From positions 1 to 61,922 of the forward strand of contig JANQMH010000141.1 in the NCBI GenBank assembly GCA_028280195.1: 61,922 bases of DNA, in the 5' to 3' direction. The position numbers and the translations under genes were made by a program. Position 1 is the first letter of the stretch, and the number at the start of each line of letters is the position of its first letter. Below the pieces are notes generated by a model, which was not told the DNA's origin, ran no database searches, and worked only from the letters and a program-made list of their open reading frames with translations. Below are positions 35,845 to 44,632 of this stretch, piece by piece. The stretch comes from Exilibacterium sp. (GTDB lineage: Bacteria > Pseudomonadota > Gammaproteobacteria > Pseudomonadales > Cellvibrionaceae).

Positions 35845-36582
35845 CTACTCCCCGCGGCGCAGGGATTTGAAGATATCGTAGTGCCAGTCGCGCATGGCCA
35901 GCACCACGGTATTGCCGAAGCGCTTGCCCAGAGGCAGGCCGGCATCGGTGTTGTTGAGCTGATCGAACTCGCGTGCCAGTTTGTCCATTTTGCGCTGAAA
36001 CTCGCGGTTGGAGTTTTCCGAGAGCATGCCGTTGAGCACCAGCAATTTGTGGTTTTCCCGATCGAAGCGCGCCTGAAACAGCTCCTTTTCGATAGCCTGC
36101 AGAAAAAACGCCTGAATCGGGCCGCCCTTGCGCCAGGAGAAATTGGGTGCAACCAGTAACTTAATCCGGTTTTTGGGCAGCAGTTCGATAATGCGCAGCC
36201 GATCCAGGTGGGCGAGCCGCTGGATACACTCCGCTTCGGTAAAGCGGTAGAACGACAGAATATCGTCCATGCTCCAGCGGTTGAGAACACATACCGTAAT
36301 CATCAGCAGCGCCACATCGCTGGCGATCTCCTGCTCCTGCTGTTCGGTCAGCTCCTGAATCTCCACCTGCTGCTCAGTCATCATCTGCACCAGATCGGAG
36401 ATTTCCATGCCCATCATATGGCAGATCTTTTCCAACTGGGCCAGATCGAAATCACAGGTGCGAAACAGCCGTTTGACACTGGCCTCCGACAGAGCCAGGG
36501 TTGCCGCCACATCGCGATATTTGAATTTATGCGCCTTGAGCACCGCTTTTAACGCATCGACAATCGCCGCCACCTGAGCCAT
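35845..36582 (-). CDS. XRE-like helix-turn-helix regulator
   Basis: This 245-residue protein has an N-terminal HTH (about 8-62: FKYRDVAATLALSEASVKRLF, then LEKICHMMGMEISDLV) of XRE type. A larger C-terminal domain (about 85-245) may sense a ligand or dimerise; it contains LLMITVCVLNRWSMDDIL and WRKGGPIQAFFLQAIEKELF. It is divergent from the LplT-Aas fusion (176-bp gap) and so may control it. That link is positional only. Confidence 0.85.
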   Translation of the reverse strand: MAQVAAIVDALKAVLKAHKFKYRDVAATLALSEASVKRLFRTCDFDLAQLEKICHMMGMEISDLVQMMTEQQVEIQELTEQQEQEIASDVALLMITVCVLNRWSMDDILSFYRFTEAECIQRLAHLDRLRIIELLPKNRIKLLVAPNFSWRKGGPIQAFFLQAIEKELFQARFDRENHKLLVLNGMLSENSNREFQRKMDKLAREFDQLNNTDAGLPLGKRFGNTVVLAMRDWHYDIFKSLRRGE

Positions 36583-36758
36583 AGTAATTCCCTGAAGGGT
36601 TTATATAGTGATACTTTGCAGTGTACCGAACAATACAAGGGAGTAAAACGTAGCACTTGAAGTAACTTGCTGGCAAATTAGCCCGCATCGCAGCCTGCCG
36701 GCATCGGACCTGGCAGCTGCGCACTGATAACAGCGGAACCAATAAGGAGCGGCTGAAA

Positions 36759-39700
36759 ATGCCCAGACTGATAGATTTTAAAGGCTTCCTGCCCTACCTC
36801 ACAGTGTTGTTTCTCAACGCCTTTATCGATCTGGGCCACAAAATCGTGGTGCAGAATACCGTCTTCAAGGTCTACGACGGCCAAACCCAGGTGATACTGA
36901 CGGCGATTGTCAACGCCCTGATCCTGATTCCCTTTGTATTGCTGTTCTCCCCGGCGGGCTTCCTCTCCGACAAGTATCCCAAAAACCTGGTGATGCGCTA
37001 CAGCGCCTGGGCGGCGGTCGGCGCCACTCTGCTGATTACCGCCAGCTACTACGCCGGCTGGTTCTGGATGGCCTTTGCGCTGACCTTGCTGCTGGCGGTG
37101 CAGAGTGCGCTCTACGGGCCCGCCAAATACGGCTACATCAAGGAACTGGTGGGCAAGGAACCCCTGGCGCGCGCCAACGGCGTGGTGCAGGCCACCACCA
37201 TCACCGGTATTCTGCTGGGCACGTTTGTGTTTTCCGGCCTGTTTGAATACTTTTTGCGCGATGTGATCATTACCGATTCCAGCGCGATAATGACCAATAT
37301 CGCCGCGATTGGGTGGATTCTGGTCGGCCTGGCGCTGATCGAGCTGGTGTTCGCCTACCGCCTGCCGCAACAGACCGAAACCAAGCGGGACAAAACCTTT
37401 TCCCCCCGCGAATATCTCCGCGGCCGCTATCTGCAGCGCAATCTGCGATCGATTCGCAGCAAGCACGCCATCTGGCAGTCCATTATCGGCCTGTCGGTGT
37501 TCTGGGCCATCTCCCAGGTGGTGCTGGCCACGTTTCCGGCCTTCGCCAAGGTCACCCTGCAGGAAGACAACACCCTGATCATTCAGGGCATCCTCGCCTG
37601 CACCGGCATCGGCATTATGCTGGGCTCGATCATCGCCGGTCGCGTCTCGCGCAACTATATCGAAACCGGCCTGATACCCCTGGGCGCCGCCGGCCTGACA
37701 GTGGCGCTGGTGGTGATGCCCACGCTGGAGAGCGCCTGGGCCATGGGGCTGGCCTTTTTGACTCTGGGTGTGATGGGCGGCCTGTTTATCATTCCGCTCA
37801 ACGCCCTGATCCAGTTCAACGCCCGCGAGGACCAGCTGGGCACAGTGCTGGCCGGCAACAACTGGGCGCAAAACGTCGCCATGCTGTCGTTTCTGGGGCT
37901 GACGGTGGCCGCCGCCGGCTTCGGCCTCGGCAGCGACATCATCCTGGTGCTGATGGCCCTGGTAGCACTGCTGGGCACCGGCCATACGGTCAGGCAGCTG
38001 CCCCATTCCTTCGCCCGCATCATCGTTACGGCGCTGTTCAAACGCCGCTATAAAATCGATATCGTGGGGTTTAAAAACCTGCCCGCACAGGGGCCGGTGC
38101 TGATGCTCGGCAACCATATCAGCTGGATCGACTGGGCCCTGGTACAGATCGCCTGCCCGCGCCCGGTGCGCTTTGTCATGCAGCGGCAGATCTATAACCG
38201 CTGGTTCCTTAAACCGCTGCTGAAAGTGTTCGGCGTGATACCGATTGCCAAGGGGCAGAGCGAGGAGGCGCTGGCGAGCATCAACGGACTGCTGAAACAG
38301 GGCGAGGTCGTGTGTCTGTTTCCCGAGGGAGCCATCAGCCGCAACGGCCAGCTGGGCAAATTCCACAGCGGCTACGAGCGCACCGTAGCGGGCGTCGACG
38401 GCGTGATTCTGCCGTTCTATCTGCGCGGCCTGTGGGGCAGCAGTTTTTCGCGCTCCAGCGAAAAACTGCGCCGGGCGCGAGCGCCGGAGGGCAGCCGGCG
38501 CAATATTATCGTCGCCTTCGGCGCGCCGCTGCCGATCTCCACACCGGCCGAAGTACTGAAACAAAAAGTGTTCGAGCTGTCTATCAGCGCCTGGCAGCAG
38601 TACACCGACCGGCTGGCCACCGTGCCGCTCAGCTGGATAAGATCGGCAAAGCAAAACGGCAGCACCACGGCGGTGGTGGATGCGACCGGCGACAGGCTCA
38701 GCTATCGCCGTATGCTGGCCGCGACGCTGGCTTTCGCCGGCTTCATACATCGGCACAGCCGCGGGCGCAATATCGGTATCGCCCTGCCGGCCAGCGGCGC
38801 CAATATCATCGCCAATATGGCGGTGATGTTAAACGGGCAGACGGCGGTCAATCTCAACTATACCGCCGGTGCGGCGGCGGTGCAGGCGGCAATCGAGTCG
38901 ACCGGTATGCGGCATATTTACACCTCACGCCTGTTCGCCAGCAAGTTGCGCAGGCGCGGCATCGATCTCGATGCACTGTTCAGCGGTTGCGAAGTTTTAT
39001 ATATGGAGGATATCAAAGCGGCTTTCAGCCGGCGGCAAATGCTGGTAGCTCTGCTGCAGGCACTGTTGCTGCCGGCCGCTTGGCTGCACCGGCTTTGCGG
39101 CACGCCCCGCAAGCTGGACGATCCGGCGGCGATTCTGTTCAGCAGCGGCAGCGAGGGCCACCCCAAAGGCATTGTCCTGAGCCACCGCAATATCGTCGCC
39201 AACTGCGAGCAGATCAGCGATGTGCTCAATATGCAGGACAGCGATGTGATGGTCGGCTCGCTGCCGCCCTTTCATTGCTTTGGTTTGACGGTAACGGCGC
39301 TGATGCCGGCGCTGGAGGGGATGCCCGTGGTGTGCCACCCGGACCCCACCGATGTGGTCGGCATTGCCAAGGCGGTTGCCCGCAACCGCGCTACCGTGCT
39401 GTGCGGCACGGCAACATTTTTACGGCTTTACGCCAAAAGCCCGAAAGTGGAGCCGCTGATGCTGGACTCGTTGCGGCTGGTGGTGGCGGGAGCGGAAAAG
39501 CTCAATCGAGCGACTCGGGAAGCCTTCGAGCGCAAATTCACCAAAACCATTTACGAAGGTTATGGCACGACTGAAACGACGCCGGTAGCCAGTGTCAATG
39601 TTCCCGATGCCCTGGATACCAACTACTGGCGGGTGCAGCACGGCAACCGCCCCGGCAGTGTCGGACTGCCGCTGCCCGGCACGTCTTTTCGCGTGGTGGA

Positions 39701-40214
39701 CCCGGAAACGCTCGAACCCCTGCCGCTGGGTGAGGCCGGCCTGGTTATGGTTTCCGGTACTCAGGTGATGCTGGGCTATCTGAATGACAAGGCGCGAACC
39801 GAAGAGGTGATTGTCGAACTGGATGGCCAGCGCTGGTACAAAACCGGTGACAAGGGTTTTATCAGCAAGGAGGGTTTTCTGACCCTGATCGACCGCTACT
39901 CGCGCTTTGCCAAGATCGGCGGCGAGATGGTGAGCCTCGGCGCGGTCGAGGAGAAGATCAAGGCAATCCTCGAGGACGAGGAGATCGGTTTCGTTGCGCT
40001 GAGTATGGCGGACGATAAAAAGGGGGAGAAGATTGTGCTGTTGGTCGAAGGCAGGGCCGAGCCCGGCGAGATTCGCAAGCGCCTGATTGCCGGCGGCATG
40101 GATAATCTGACCTTACCCGGCGGTATCTATCACGTCGATGCGATCCCGCGCCTGGGCAGTGGCAAGACAGACTACGGTAAAGCAAACAAACTGGCAGGCG
40201 AGTGCTCGATCTGA
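36759..40214 (+). CDS. aas: LplT-Aas fusion: lysophospholipid transporter / acyltransferase / acyl-ACP synthetase
   Basis: The 1151-residue protein has three parts. Residues 1-410 form an MFS transporter (LplT-like, about 12 helices, with GFLSDKYPKNL). Residues about 430-620 form a PlsC-type acyltransferase, with the catalytic NHISWID (H-x4-D) near 451 and FPEGAISR. Residues about 640-1150 form an AMP-binding acyl-ACP synthetase with LFSSGSEGHPKG, YGTTETTP and YKTGDKGF. In E. coli, LplT and Aas are separate proteins that import and reacylate lysophosphatidylethanolamine; here flippase and enzyme are in one chain. The start at 36759 has an AAGGAGCGG nearby. It is divergent from an XRE-like regulator. 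Confidence 0.93.
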   Translation: MPRLIDFKGFLPYLTVLFLNAFIDLGHKIVVQNTVFKVYDGQTQVILTAIVNALILIPFVLLFSPAGFLSDKYPKNLVMRYSAWAAVGATLLITASYYAGWFWMAFALTLLLAVQSALYGPAKYGYIKELVGKEPLARANGVVQATTITGILLGTFVFSGLFEYFLRDVIITDSSAIMTNIAAIGWILVGLALIELVFAYRLPQQTETKRDKTFSPREYLRGRYLQRNLRSIRSKHAIWQSIIGLSVFWAISQVVLATFPAFAKVTLQEDNTLIIQGILACTGIGIMLGSIIAGRVSRNYIETGLIPLGAAGLTVALVVMPTLESAWAMGLAFLTLGVMGGLFIIPLNALIQFNAREDQLGTVLAGNNWAQNVAMLSFLGLTVAAAGFGLGSDIILVLMALVALLGTGHTVRQLPHSFARIIVTALFKRRYKIDIVGFKNLPAQGPVLMLGNHISWIDWALVQIACPRPVRFVMQRQIYNRWFLKPLLKVFGVIPIAKGQSEEALASINGLLKQGEVVCLFPEGAISRNGQLGKFHSGYERTVAGVDGVILPFYLRGLWGSSFSRSSEKLRRARAPEGSRRNIIVAFGAPLPISTPAEVLKQKVFELSISAWQQYTDRLATVPLSWIRSAKQNGSTTAVVDATGDRLSYRRMLAATLAFAGFIHRHSRGRNIGIALPASGANIIANMAVMLNGQTAVNLNYTAGAAAVQAAIESTGMRHIYTSRLFASKLRRRGIDLDALFSGCEVLYMEDIKAAFSRRQMLVALLQALLLPAAWLHRLCGTPRKLDDPAAILFSSGSEGHPKGIVLSHRNIVANCEQISDVLNMQDSDVMVGSLPPFHCFGLTVTALMPALEGMPVVCHPDPTDVVGIAKAVARNRATVLCGTATFLRLYAKSPKVEPLMLDSLRLVVAGAEKLNRATREAFERKFTKTIYEGYGTTETTPVASVNVPDALDTNYWRVQHGNRPGSVGLPLPGTSFRVVDPETLEPLPLGEAGLVMVSGTQVMLGYLNDKARTEEVIVELDGQRWYKTGDKGFISKEGFLTLIDRYSRFAKIGGEMVSLGAVEEKIKAILEDEEIGFVALSMADDKKGEKIVLLVEGRAEPGEIRKRLIAGGMDNLTLPGGIYHVDAIPRLGSGKTDYGKANKLAGECSI

Positions 40215-40278
40215 CCGAGGCGCAATGCCTGCAGGCAAATACCCATATCAAGACGACTTGCTGTTGAGGAATGCTGCG

Positions 40279-40710
40279 GTGCTAAAAATCTCTCAAACGG
40301 TTGTTATCCCTGACAGCGACATTGAGTTCTCGGCCATAAGGGCCCAGGGCGCGGGGGGACAAAATGTCAACAAGGTATCTTCCGCCATTCATTTGCGCTT
40401 CGATATCAACGCTTCCTCATTACCGGAGTACTACAAACAGTGCCTTTTGAGCCTGCGCGACCGGCGCATAAGCAAAGAGGGCGTGATCGTCATTAAGGCC
40501 CAGCGCTACCGAACGCGGGAAAAAAATCGCGATGATGCCCTCGAGCGATTGCGGGAGCTTGTCAAAAAAGCGACGGTAGTACAGAAAGCAAGGCGACCGA
40601 CTAAACCGACCGCGGGCTCGCAAAAAAAACGCCTGGACAATAAAACTCACCGGGCTAAGACGAAAGCGTTAAGGGGTAAGGTTTCCCCGACACCCGGAGC
40701 TAACAGCTGA
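40279..40710 (+). CDS. arfB: Ribosome-rescue peptidyl-tRNA hydrolase ArfB
   Basis: This protein of about 143 residues has the class I release-factor GGQ motif (RAQGAGGQNVNKVSSAIHL) and the Lys/Arg-rich C-terminal tail (from about 105) that enters the empty mRNA channel of stalled ribosomes. ArfB (YaeJ) releases the nascent chain. GTG 40279 with GAGGA 8 nt upstream fits the family length; ATG 40225 is an alternative that adds 18 residues. The last 42 bp overlap the convergent lipase gene. Confidence 0.93.
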   Translation: MLKISQTVVIPDSDIEFSAIRAQGAGGQNVNKVSSAIHLRFDINASSLPEYYKQCLLSLRDRRISKEGVIVIKAQRYRTREKNRDDALERLRELVKKATVVQKARRPTKPTAGSQKKRLDNKTHRAKTKALRGKVSPTPGANS

Positions 40711-41415
40711 CTCACTGGCAAATCTGCCGTTCTTTAAAAATGCGACGACCTCGGCAATCACCCGACTGTTTCTCATCATAAACGAGTGCGTGACCGGCAG
40801 CGTGACAAAGCCACACATGCCTTCAACCTTGGCACTCTCCACCGAGACTTTACCATCGTCGGGATTTGGCAGAAACGTCGACAATATAAGATTTATCGAT
40901 CGCGTGCCGGCAATGACACCGAGTTCAAAATTCACCGGCCCCAGACTCTTGGGTACGCTGCTCTCGTCCGTGCCAAGCTGCAGGCCGGCAGGCCCGTTCA
41001 GCAGCTTGAAGCCCGGCGCATTTCTCAGATTGTCAACCACCTCACTGCCGTGGTTGGGCGGCCCGAGCATAACCACCCTGTTGATATCGCCGCTGTCGCG
41101 ATGGCGATAGTACTGGCGAACCAGGATACCGCCCAGAGAGTGGGTGACAAAATTCAGGGGATGGGCACTGCGGTCCTTACATGCCGCCACGCCGGCCTCC
41201 ACCGCCATACCGGCCAGCTCTTCAATCGGCTTTTTCCTCGAAGGGTAGGCGATATTTACCACTTTGTAGCCGTGTTCGCCCAGCTCCCGTTCCAGCTTGT
41301 TCATCGAGCTGGCCGTTCTGGCCAAGCCATGCAGTAAGATGACACACTCGTTTGCAGACAGCGATAGCGGATACAAAGACACGATGAAGGTGATGACCGT
41401 CAATTTTATCTTCAT
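40669..41415 (-). CDS. Exported alpha/beta hydrolase (lipase-like)
   Basis: The 248-residue protein has a signal peptide (about 1-21, SLYPLSLSA). Its alpha/beta-hydrolase domain carries the oxyanion segment ILLHGLART, nucleophile Ser in FVTHSLGGIL, an Asp in NPDDGKVSVES and the catalytic His in PVTHSFMM. It is likely a periplasmic or secreted esterase/lipase; the substrate is unknown. Its last 42 bp overlap arfB on the other strand. Confidence 0.88.
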   Translation of the reverse strand: MKIKLTVITFIVSLYPLSLSANECVILLHGLARTASSMNKLERELGEHGYKVVNIAYPSRKKPIEELAGMAVEAGVAACKDRSAHPLNFVTHSLGGILVRQYYRHRDSGDINRVVMLGPPNHGSEVVDNLRNAPGFKLLNGPAGLQLGTDESSVPKSLGPVNFELGVIAGTRSINLILSTFLPNPDDGKVSVESAKVEGMCGFVTLPVTHSFMMRNSRVIAEVVAFLKNGRFASESAVSSGCRGNLTP

Positions 41416-41513
41416 GGCTTGTCTCTAGCCTGGTTAAATGGTGTAGAATCCGATGTACAAAGCTTATAGCAATATTCCTTATAGGCTTGCAATACTCAAT
41501 AACTCGCACCTAT

Positions 41514-41543
41514 TATCGTACTGATAAATACCGCACTGATAAA
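41514..41543. repeat. 15-bp tandem duplication
   Basis: TATCGTACTGATAAA (41514-41528) and TACCGCACTGATAAA (41529-41543) are adjacent and match at 13 of 15 positions, upstream of the metal-efflux genes. Confidence 0.85.
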
Positions 41544-41582
41544 AAGCTGAACCCAGTCACAAATATAGTCAGAGACCTTACT

Positions 41583-42026
41583 TTGCCACCGTTAACACAG
41601 CACTCAAAGATATTGACTACCTGGCTGACACTTTGCGCCATGCTGGGTCAGATTATTTTTGTCTGCTGTATGTCCATGGCAATCGCCGACCCAGTCAAAC
41701 CGGCCGAAACTGCCATAAGCAGTGAGGTTACTGGCGGTTGCCATACAGGTGGCGCAGCCGGCGAAGAGCCGCCCGAGGCAGAGGCGGACTGCTGTGACGG
41801 GGATTGCCTTGCCCAACATGCGGCAAGCGACTCGGCATCCATCGACAACAACAATACGCGCCAGCCCCTCAAGGACAAGTTACAGCTGGAGTTTTACCCG
41901 CCGGAATGCAATGACCACCTGCCATTACAGGCACTGAGCTGCAGGGAAACCATTACCGCACCCGACCGCCATTGGGCGGCACACAGCACACCGCTTTTTC
42001 TCACCCACTGCTCCTTCCTGGAATAG
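41583..42026 (+). CDS. Small Cys-rich exported protein ahead of the metal-efflux operon
   Basis: I do not recognise the family. The protein (about 147 residues from TTG 41583; the frame stays open back to 41487, and ATG 41643 is also possible) has a hydrophobic signal (WLTLCAMLGQIIFVCCMSMAIA). The mature part is rich in Cys, acidic residues and His, for example GGCHTGGAAGEEPPEAEADCCDGDC split by short linkers. That makeup suits metal binding, and the gene leads a Cus-type efflux operon, 72 bp before the outer-membrane factor. It could be a periplasmic metal scavenger or sensor; this is inference. Confidence 0.6.
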   Translation: MPPLTQHSKILTTWLTLCAMLGQIIFVCCMSMAIADPVKPAETAISSEVTGGCHTGGAAGEEPPEAEADCCDGDCLAQHAASDSASIDNNNTRQPLKDKLQLEFYPPECNDHLPLQALSCRETITAPDRHWAAHSTPLFLTHCSFLE

Positions 42027-42098
42027 CGCACTCCACAACTTGCTTTAATCCGGCCTAAATAACCTGGGCCGCCCCTATGGTTTGTTTGGAGTGCAAGC

Positions 42099-43388
42099 AT
42101 GTTGGTATTTTCCCGGCACCTGAGGCCGGCCCTGTCCGTTATCGCGCTGTGTGCCTGTGCCGATATCGGCACGGCATCGACCGGCCCACTGACTCTGGCA
42201 CAGGCTCAAAGCCTGGCCCTCAGCGATGAACCCGGCGTAGCGGCCGCCACGGCCAGAGCGGCGTCCCTGGCCGAGCAGGCGCTTGCCAGCGCAGCGCTGC
42301 CCGACCCTCAAATTCGTCTCGGCCTGGCAAATCTGCCGGTTGACAGCCTCGATCTCAATCGCGAACCCATGACACAGCAGCAGATTGGCCTGCGCCAGGC
42401 ATTTCCGGTTGCGGCCGGCCGCAGGGCCAGGCAACGCCACCATGAAGAGCAATCGAAGGCCATGCACTTTGCCGCACAAATGCGCCGGCGCGAGGTTGTG
42501 CGCCAGGTGCGCAAAGCCTGGTTGCAGCTGCGCTATTGGCAACAGGCCAGACATATCGTCGCCGCAAACCGCCAACTGTTTTCAAAGCTGGTGGATGTGA
42601 CGCGCACCCTCTATTCCGTCGGCAGGAAAAATCAACAGGATATGGTGCGCGCCGAGCTGGAACTCAGCCGCCTGCACGATCGACTGTTCGATATCGACGA
42701 GCAGACAGACGCAAGCCGCGCAGCGCTGGCGCAGTGGCTGGGAAATACCGCCGCAAACCGGCCGCTGGCGCAGCGCCTGCCGATTTGGAGCGTAACTGCC
42801 GGCATAGAGGAGCTGCATGCCCGGCTGCAGGCGCACCCGCAATTGCGGATGCTCAACGCTCAGATTGCCGGCGAAGCCGCCAATATTGCGCTGGCGCGCG
42901 CGCAGTACAAACCGTCCATGGCAGTGGATTTAAGCTATGGTATCCGCGAAGACGATCCGCTGGGCAGATCGCGCGACGACTTTTTCAGCGTCGTAGTCAC
43001 ACTGGATGTGCCGCTGTTTACCGCCAACCGCCAGGATAAAAAACTGAACTCCGCTCAACACCAACAGGCTGCGATAAAGAGCGAGCGCCAACTGCTGGCG
43101 CGGCAACTGCGCCGGCAGTTGCAGGCCAGCTATGCACGCTGGCGGCAATTGCAGCTGCGTATCGGCTTATACGACGAGAAGATTGTCGAGCAAAGTCGTA
43201 TCCAGGCGCAGGCAACACTGCAGGCCTATCGGAATGACAGCAGTGACTTTGACGATGTCATGCGCGCCTATATCAGCGATCTAAACACCCGGCTGGACTA
43301 CACCCGCCTGCAAACCGACCGCGCCATTACCTATGCGGAGCTGGATTTTTTGGTCGACTTTTCGGAACAGGAGCGACACCGTGACTGA
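42099..43388 (+). CDS. TolC-family outer-membrane factor (CusC-like)
   Basis: The 429-residue protein has a signal peptide (about 1-28). Its two long helical hairpins are typical of TolC/CusC: ALSDEPGVAAATARAASLAEQAL early and QLRRQLQASYARWRQLQLRI late. It has two internal halves, as the family does. It would form the outer-membrane exit duct for the downstream CusB/CusA-like pair. The end overlaps the adaptor start by 8 bp. No lipoprotein Cys is seen at a clear lipobox. Confidence 0.88.
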   Translation: MLVFSRHLRPALSVIALCACADIGTASTGPLTLAQAQSLALSDEPGVAAATARAASLAEQALASAALPDPQIRLGLANLPVDSLDLNREPMTQQQIGLRQAFPVAAGRRARQRHHEEQSKAMHFAAQMRRREVVRQVRKAWLQLRYWQQARHIVAANRQLFSKLVDVTRTLYSVGRKNQQDMVRAELELSRLHDRLFDIDEQTDASRAALAQWLGNTAANRPLAQRLPIWSVTAGIEELHARLQAHPQLRMLNAQIAGEAANIALARAQYKPSMAVDLSYGIREDDPLGRSRDDFFSVVVTLDVPLFTANRQDKKLNSAQHQQAAIKSERQLLARQLRRQLQASYARWRQLQLRIGLYDEKIVEQSRIQAQATLQAYRNDSSDFDDVMRAYISDLNTRLDYTRLQTDRAITYAELDFLVDFSEQERHRD

Positions 43389-44622
43389 CAACGTAAAACT
43401 CAACAAGATACTACTGCTGTCACTGCCGGCGGCACTGCTGGCGGGATGGCTGTCGGCCTGGCTGCTGTTGGCGCCTGGCGCCGGCCACGAGCAGGATTCT
43501 ACCCCGGGCGAGCGCGAGCCCCTGTACTGGGTAGCGCCGATGGACCCCAATTTCAGGCGCGACAAGCCGGGTAAATCGCCGATGGGCATGGACCTGATAC
43601 CGGTCTATGCAGAGGACGCGCAGCAGCACGACCAACCGGGAACGGTGAGAATATCACCACACGTAGTACAGAATCTCGGCGTGCGCACCGCCGCGGTTAA
43701 GCGCGGCCGGCTCGACAAGCAGATCCGCACCGTCGGCTATATCTCATTCGCCGAAGACCGGCTGACGCATTTTCACAGCCGGGTGGACGGCTGGATCGAG
43801 CGGCTGTCGGTAACGGCGGTAGGTGATCCGGTAAAGAAGGGTCAGCCTCTGTTCGACATGTATTCCCCCAAACTGGTAACCGCCGGGGAAGAGTATATTG
43901 CGGCTCTGGCCAGCGGTAAGGAAACCCTGGTTGACGCTGCAGCGCGCAAACTGCAGGCGCTCGGCCTGCAGCCCTCACAGATCGAAGACCTAAAAGATAC
44001 GCGCCAGGCACCACAACGACAGACGTTTTTTGCCGACCAGGACGGCTATATCGTCGAATTGAATGTTCGCGAGGGTATGTTCATTCAACCGGCCACGACA
44101 GTGCTGTCCACCGGCGGCCTGGATACGGTGTGGGTAATTGCCGAGGTTTTCGAAAGCCAGGCGGCCTGGATCGCCAGCGGACAGGCGGTTGCAATGACAT
44201 TGGCCAGCTATCCCGGGCAAAACTGGGCCGGTGAAATCGACTATGTATACCCGGTGGTCAATCCACAGACGCGCACCGTGCAGGCGCGTATCAGGTTCGA
44301 CAACGCCGACCACCGCCTGAAGCCGCATATGTTTGCCGAGCTGCTTATTCACGCCGGCTACCGCGATCGGACACTTAGCGTGCCGCGCGCGGCAGTGATA
44401 CGCGATGGCCGTATGAGCCGCGTGGTCAAGGCGCTGGGTGCAGGTAACTTTGTTTCCACCCGCATCGAAACCGGTATCGAAGCGGGTGACCTCATCGAGG
44501 TGACCGGCGGTCTGCAGGCAGGTGATGAGGTGGTGATATCGGCGCAGTTTCTGCTTGATTCCGAATCGAGTGTTGGCGCCGACCTGAGCCGCCTCGAAAA
44601 TGACCGGGACCGGGATATATAA
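43381..44622 (+). CDS. Heavy-metal RND periplasmic adaptor (CusB-like)
   Basis: This 413-residue protein has a membrane anchor ([19 protein letters not shown], about 11-29). A heavy-metal binding-domain segment follows ([20 protein letters not shown], then GMDLIPVY), with Met-rich ligands and no Cys. Lipoyl-like halves and an alpha-hairpin region come next ([30 protein letters not shown]). GTG 43381 is preceded by AGGAG, and overlaps the TolC-like gene by 8 bp. The next gene follows after 10 bp. Confidence 0.92.
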   Translation: MTDNVKLNKILLLSLPAALLAGWLSAWLLLAPGAGHEQDSTPGEREPLYWVAPMDPNFRRDKPGKSPMGMDLIPVYAEDAQQHDQPGTVRISPHVVQNLGVRTAAVKRGRLDKQIRTVGYISFAEDRLTHFHSRVDGWIERLSVTAVGDPVKKGQPLFDMYSPKLVTAGEEYIAALASGKETLVDAAARKLQALGLQPSQIEDLKDTRQAPQRQTFFADQDGYIVELNVREGMFIQPATTVLSTGGLDTVWVIAEVFESQAAWIASGQAVAMTLASYPGQNWAGEIDYVYPVVNPQTRTVQARIRFDNADHRLKPHMFAELLIHAGYRDRTLSVPRAAVIRDGRMSRVVKALGAGNFVSTRIETGIEAGDLIEVTGGLQAGDEVVISAQFLLDSESSVGADLSRLENDRDRDI

Positions 44623-44632
44623 GGGCACCGCC

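Noticed and set aside
36678-38756. 692-codon open frame on the minus strand, opposite the LplT-Aas gene
   Set aside because: Gln/Ala/His/Arg-rich composition without domain pattern, fully antisense to a clear gene; an effect of high GC at third positions.
43381-44622. Lack of Cys in the adaptor's heavy-metal domain as an anomaly
   Set aside because: The Met/Pro form of this segment is common in CusB-like adaptors, so it is not unusual.
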